Assembly (NCBI GenBank): GCA_002457595.1
Contig: NTJR01000001.1
Span: 1 to 53,657 of the forward strand
Source: Marine Group II euryarchaeote MED-G36
GTDB lineage: Archaea > Thermoplasmatota > Poseidoniia > Poseidoniales > Thalassarchaeaceae
Length of the DNA: 53,657 nucleotides
Direction of reading: 5' to 3'
Below are positions 50,429-53,657 of the stretch, one piece after another. The translations under genes were made by a program, and so were the position numbers. Under the pieces are notes generated by a model, which searched no databases, was not told the DNA's origin, and saw nothing but the letters and a program-made list of their open reading frames with translations. Every line of letters begins with the position of its first letter. Positions within the stretch are counted from its first letter, which is position 1.

Positions 50429-52261
50429 TCAGTCCTCCTCGTGCAAATCATCTGCATCAAGTAATTCTCTTAGTTCTGAATCGATAGGAGGATATTTTCG
50501 GTGTTCGATAGCCATTGTACCATCTAATTGAATCGAAATCACACTGTTGATTTTTCCCCAATGCTTGTAATCAGGTGTTGGAAAATCATCTCTAGTATGG
50601 CCACCCCGAGATTCTTCTCTTTCTAAGGCAGCTAGGGCACACATTCGAGAAACGTCAATCATTGCACCAATTTCCAAGGCTTGGTGCCATCCAGGATTGT
50701 AAATTCGAGAACCACCAGGGCTAGTAATGGAAGCTCGGGACTCAAGTTTATCCAAATCAACTAAAGCTTCTTCTAGCAATTTTCCAGTTCGAATTATTCC
50801 AACTTTCTCTTGCATCATTTCCCGCAGGTCTTCGACGACTTTTGCTGGATTTTCTCCATTCTCACGATTCAAAGGAGCCAATGTTTCGTCAATCACGTCT
50901 GCAATTTCTGTGGCATCAATTTCCTCAAAGTCATTAATCTGACTGGCTCTTAAAGCAGCCTGTTCACCTGCAATTTTTCCGAAAACAATCAAGTCAGACA
51001 GTGAATTACCACCTAAGCGATTAGCCCCATGAAGACCAGTAGCCGCCTCTCCTGCTGCGAATAATCCAGATATTGTTGATTCTTGAGTTTCAGGGTGGAC
51101 CTTCACTCCCCCCATTACGTAGTGTGCTGTAGGTCCAACTTCCATCCGTTGCTTGGTAATATCAACTGCTGCAAGCTCTTTGAATTGGTGATACATGCCT
51201 GGTAATTTCTTCTTTACTTCCTCTGGATCTCTCCAAGAGATGTCAAGATAAGCACCACCATGTTCACTTGCGCGACCTGCCTCTCTCTCTGAATTTATTG
51301 CTTTAGCCACTACGTCTCGTGTGAGTAATTCAGGAGGTCTACGCTTCGTAGCCAGTTGTCCTGAAATTACTTCTTCAACCCACCCTTGTGCTTCTTCCTC
51401 TGTATCTGCAAACTCATCTTTGTACATTTCAGGGACATAATTGAACATAAATCGCTCATCTTTGGCGTTAGTTAGCATTCCTCCTTCACCCCTAACACCC
51501 TCTGTAACAAGTATTCCCTTGACAGATGGGGGCCAAATCATCCCTGTTGGGTGGAATTGAACAAATTCCATGTCTCCTATTTCGGCTCCTGCCCAATATG
51601 CTAGTGCGTGCCCTTCTCCAGTATATTCCCACGAGCCTGAACACACAGCCCAACACCGAGTTATTCCTCCTGTTGCTAATACGATTGTCTTGGCCTTGAA
51701 TACATGCAGAGTACCATTATTTCTGTCATAGGCAAAGCATCCTGTGACTTTTCCATTAGATGTGAAAAGTCGACGAACGGTGAATTCCATGAAAACATCC
51801 ATTCCCATATGAATTCCTTTTTCTTGCAAAGTTCGAATTAATTCTAGACCAGTAGCGTCACCAATATGAGCCAATCTTGGATATGTGTGACCACCAAAGT
51901 TACGTTGGTTAGTTAAACCATCAGGAGTCCTGTCAAAAACAGCCCCCCAAGTCTCCAATTCTCGAATGCGGTCTGGGGATTGTTGAGCATGAATTTTGGC
52001 CATTCGCCAATCATTCAGATATTTACCCCCCTTCATCGTATCACGGAAATGAGTTTGCCAATTATCACGTGGATCCTTATTTCCTAGAGCAGCAGCAGCT
52101 CCACCTTCTGCCATTACAGTATGTGCCTTACCTAGCATTGATTTGCATATCATTGCAACACTCGCGCCGTTCTGGCTAGCTTCTATGGCTGCTCTCAGCC
52201 CAGCTCCGCCAGCTCCTATTATGACAACGTCATGTTCGTGAACAGTATAATCCTCAGTCAT
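50429..52261 (-). CDS. sdhA: Succinate dehydrogenase flavoprotein subunit
   Basis: The protein has 610 residues. The FAD-binding motif is VVIIGAGGAGLRAAIEASQ. The His that carries covalent FAD lies in KAHTVMAEGGAAAALGN. Active-site segments follow: FVQFHPTGM, TEGVRGEGGMLTNAKDERFM (with the catalytic Arg), PTAHYVMGGVKV and LGGNSLSDLIVFG. It oxidises succinate to fumarate in the citric acid cycle. ATG 52261 is chosen because GGGGTGG lies about 8 bases upstream, inside the end of sdhC; GTG 52273 is possible. The order is sdhC-sdhA-sdhB. Confidence 0.95.
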   Translation of the reverse strand: MTEDYTVHEHDVVIIGAGGAGLRAAIEASQNGASVAMICKSMLGKAHTVMAEGGAAAALGNKDPRDNWQTHFRDTMKGGKYLNDWRMAKIHAQQSPDRIRELETWGAVFDRTPDGLTNQRNFGGHTYPRLAHIGDATGLELIRTLQEKGIHMGMDVFMEFTVRRLFTSNGKVTGCFAYDRNNGTLHVFKAKTIVLATGGITRCWAVCSGSWEYTGEGHALAYWAGAEIGDMEFVQFHPTGMIWPPSVKGILVTEGVRGEGGMLTNAKDERFMFNYVPEMYKDEFADTEEEAQGWVEEVISGQLATKRRPPELLTRDVVAKAINSEREAGRASEHGGAYLDISWRDPEEVKKKLPGMYHQFKELAAVDITKQRMEVGPTAHYVMGGVKVHPETQESTISGLFAAGEAATGLHGANRLGGNSLSDLIVFGKIAGEQAALRASQINDFEEIDATEIADVIDETLAPLNRENGENPAKVVEDLREMMQEKVGIIRTGKLLEEALVDLDKLESRASITSPGGSRIYNPGWHQALEIGAMIDVSRMCALAALEREESRGGHTRDDFPTPDYKHWGKINSVISIQLDGTMAIEHRKYPPIDSELRELLDADDLHEED

Positions 52262-52262
52262 T

Positions 52263-53126
52263 TCAGAAACCACCCCAAATCACAATATCAGACCATCCGA
52301 AGAATGAATCAGTGCATGCGTATACATAGAAGTCAGCAAACATAACCCAGAATAGAGAATAGAGAGCCCATTCCTTGTGCTGCTCATTGAATTTGGTTGA
52401 CAATTTCCATAGTCTATACTTTAACCGATTTATAGCAGTGCTAGTCCAATCATTAGAGTCTCCTCCAACAATGTGTCTGAAAGCATGGCAGCCAAAGGTG
52501 TAGCCAGTTAGCATAATCACATTCACTAATAGAATTAGACTACCTACAGTAACACCGTAGGCATGAATTCCCCCTTCGTGGAAATTAACAGACATCCACA
52601 CATCGAAGGATAGGATTGGTAGATATGCCAACATTACATACATGAAATATCGATGTAGATTTTGAACTAGGAGCAGTCCAGTTTCTCCTGAGTATTCATT
52701 CCACGGCTTGGAAACTGCACAACCAGTTGGTTGTTGCATAAATGATCGATAGTATGCCTTTCGATAATAGTAACAAGTAGCACGAAAACCCGCTGGAAAA
52801 ATCAGAATGAACATTGCAGGACTCATCCACCACAGGAACTCAGGTATAGGTCCTCCAAAAGTCCCACTACCTGGAAGAATCAGAGGACTGAAGAGGGGGC
52901 TCAGAACATGGCTGCCATTGGACTCTATCGCCATGGTAGATTGACCAGCACTTCTCCCAAAGTCTTCGAAAATCCAGAAGTCTGCTTCCATGAATCCACG
53001 CCATGTTGCATACAAAATCATGAATCCAAGATAGGCAGCCATAGCGGTCGGACCTTTCCACCATTGATCGACTCTGTCAGTGGCCCCGAAGCCTTTCTTC
53101 AAGGGGAGCCTCATCGTCCTGCCCAT
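52263..53126 (-). CDS. sdhC: Succinate dehydrogenase membrane anchor (large single-subunit type)
   Basis: About 287 residues with five or six spans, much longer than the roughly 125 of classical SdhC. The segments GFRATCYYYRKAYYRSFM, LLVQNLHRYFMYVMLAYLPIL and TFGCHAFRHIVGGDSND resemble the large anchor subunits seen in some actinobacterial succinate dehydrogenases. His residues in QNLHRYF, FHEGG and CHAFRHIVGG are candidates for haem binding. No separate sdhD gene is present. ATG 53126 is preferred because a ribosome binding site (AGGTG) lies in the right arm of a hairpin just before it (53133-53151). ATG 53114 and ATG 53168 are alternatives. Confidence 0.83.
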   Translation of the reverse strand: MGRTMRLPLKKGFGATDRVDQWWKGPTAMAAYLGFMILYATWRGFMEADFWIFEDFGRSAGQSTMAIESNGSHVLSPLFSPLILPGSGTFGGPIPEFLWWMSPAMFILIFPAGFRATCYYYRKAYYRSFMQQPTGCAVSKPWNEYSGETGLLLVQNLHRYFMYVMLAYLPILSFDVWMSVNFHEGGIHAYGVTVGSLILLVNVIMLTGYTFGCHAFRHIVGGDSNDWTSTAINRLKYRLWKLSTKFNEQHKEWALYSLFWVMFADFYVYACTDSFFGWSDIVIWGGF

Positions 53127-53132
53127 TCTATT

Positions 53133-53151
53133 CGCACCTACATGTGATGCG
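53133..53151 (-). promoter_or_regulatory. Hairpin holding the sdhC ribosome binding site
   Basis: On the minus strand CGCATC, loop ACATGTA, GGTGCG: a 6-bp stem with one G-T pair. AGGTG is partly in the stem, and ATG 53126 is 6 bases further on. Confidence 0.45.
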
Positions 53152-53248
53152 CAATGTCTCTTATCCATAAGCAATTGTATTCTAAATGTTCAGAATAGAT
53201 TCAGTGCATGGGTTCAATAATGTGGATGATATATAGAAATTGAAGATT

Positions 53249-53365
53249 ATGTTTGGTCTTGGTGGTGGCGACATTGAAACATCGATTTGCCCGAATTGTG
53301 GATACATGCCCGGGGCATGGCTGCCCGGTCTGCCTTGCACGCAATGTGGAGAACCTTACTTGTAA
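53249..53365 (+). CDS. 38-residue zinc-ribbon protein
   Basis: A short reading frame of 38 residues beginning MFGLGGGDIETSICPNCGYM and ending CTQCGEPYL. The two CxxC pairs (CPNC and CTQC, 15 residues between the pairs) are a compact zinc-ribbon knuckle pattern. It is flanked by AT-rich sequence and ends 9 bases before the tRNA. No clear ribosome binding site is seen (GAAGATT is weak). The pattern is too ordered to be an accident, but the function is unknown. It may share a transcript with the tRNA, since no TATA-like sequence lies at the right distance from the tRNA itself. Confidence 0.6.
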   Translation: MFGLGGGDIETSICPNCGYMPGAWLPGLPCTQCGEPYL

Positions 53366-53374
53366 TCATAATTA

Positions 53375-53449
53375 GCACACGTGATCTAGCGGTAATGATA
53401 CGAGGTTCCCAACCTCGTTACCCGAGTTCAAGTCTCGGCGTGCGTACCA
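53375..53449 (+). tRNA. tRNA-Gly (anticodon CCC)
   Basis: The anticodon arm is perfect (CGAGG, loop TTCCCAA, CCTCG), giving anticodon CCC for GGG codons. The T arm is perfect (CCGAG, TTCAAGT, CTCGG). The acceptor stem GCACACG pairs with CGTGCGT with one G-T pair and one A-C mismatch at position 3-70. The D arm is short (ATC with GAT) around AGCGGTAA. The discriminator A and CCA are encoded. No intron is visible. The acceptor mismatch is the only weak point. Confidence 0.85.
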
Positions 53450-53450
53450 A

Positions 53451-53657
53451 TCAAGCAAGTCCTGAGTAATCTGCTTCCGCTTCTTCCATCTCGATTTCTT
53501 CAACATCCATCTGAGCGAGTTGTAACTTACCAGATAATTCATCGTTGACAGCATGCCAATATGAGTAAGCCTCGATAACCCAAATTCCAGACTCGCGAGT
53601 TCCATTGCCACTACCTTTGACGCCCCCGAATGGTAGGTGCGCTTCAGCTCCAGTTGT
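53451..53657 (-). CDS. Aldehyde dehydrogenase, C-terminal fragment (cut by window edge)
   Basis: The last 68 residues of an aldehyde dehydrogenase run off the right edge. They show the conserved end HLPFGGVKGSGNGTRESG followed by IEAYSYWHAV, as in the ALDH7 and related groups, then an acidic tail with MDVEEIEMEEAEADYSG. The catalytic Cys and Glu lie outside the window, so the substrate cannot be judged. The stop codon at 53451-53453 lies 1 base after the encoded CCA of the tRNA. Confidence 0.85.
   Translation of the reverse strand, partial: TTGAEAHLPFGGVKGSGNGTRESGIWVIEAYSYWHAVNDELSGKLQLAQMDVEEIEMEEAEADYSGLA

Noticed and set aside
53228-53236. GATATATAG as the TATA box of the small zinc-ribbon gene
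   Set aside because: With normal spacing the transcript would start about 9 bases inside the gene, so this assignment is doubtful and was not listed.
1-53657. CRISPR array, insertion sequence or prophage
   Set aside because: No repeated spacer-like units, transposase, integrase or terminal repeats were seen; gene order and composition look like ordinary chromosome.

Overview
The window looks like a chromosomal segment of a marine planktonic euryarchaeon, most probably Marine Group II (Candidatus Poseidoniia). The information-processing genes are archaeal: aIF1A, a RIO1 kinase and a KH-domain protein in one cluster, Hjc resolvase, an Lhr-type helicase, an MC1-like chromatin protein and a Sec11-type signal peptidase. 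The metabolism is aerobic and bacterial-looking: a Nuo-type complex I, a methylcrotonyl-CoA carboxylase cluster and succinate dehydrogenase. This assignment rests on gene content and general sequence character. No rRNA is present to prove it.

Layout. Positions 3-13561 hold five collinear genes for cell-surface or membrane proteins: a PKD protein cut by the window edge, a 1453-residue secreted protein, a small single-span protein, a 1511-residue subtilisin with CARDB-like repeats, and an 895-residue repeat protein. Positions 13770-25600 are a compact complex I operon in the order A-B-C-D-H-I-J1-J2-K-L-M-N. It has no NuoE/F/G, and nuoJ is split in two. Positions 25665-27854 hold aIF1A, RIO1 and KH (initiation and small-subunit maturation), followed by a DUF63 membrane protein. 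Positions 29260-33820 are a leucine-type carboxylase cluster with separate biotin carboxylase and biotin carrier proteins, followed by two membrane proteins. Positions 35054-40099 mix seryl-tRNA synthetase, a presenilin-like protease, FolC, a small membrane-anchored protein, dCMP deaminase and a UPF0200 kinase-like protein. Positions 40136-48806 hold an Lhr helicase, signal peptidase I, a site-2 protease, Hjc, an RNase-H-fold protein and a macro-domain protein. Positions 48910-53449 carry a stand-alone RAM domain, MC1, the sdhCAB operon (minus strand), a 38-residue zinc-ribbon protein and tRNA-Gly(CCC). An aldehyde dehydrogenase C-terminus runs off the right edge.

How the genes work together. 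SDH and complex I feed quinone, and the carboxylase plus hydratase feed acyl-CoA carbon into central metabolism; this fits a protein-degrading heterotroph with secreted proteases. Four membrane or surface protease families occur in one window: subtilisin, presenilin-like, signal peptidase and site-2 protease. Two surface proteins end in cytoplasmic zinc-binding modules.

The most unusual signal is structural. Many start codons are preceded by, or enclosed in, a short near-perfect inverted repeat. The arms differ in sequence but the shape is similar (typically a 6-8 bp stem and a 3-5 nt loop). Coding density is very high: the longest stretch without a gene is about 210 bases (13562-13769), and no mobile element or CRISPR array was seen.
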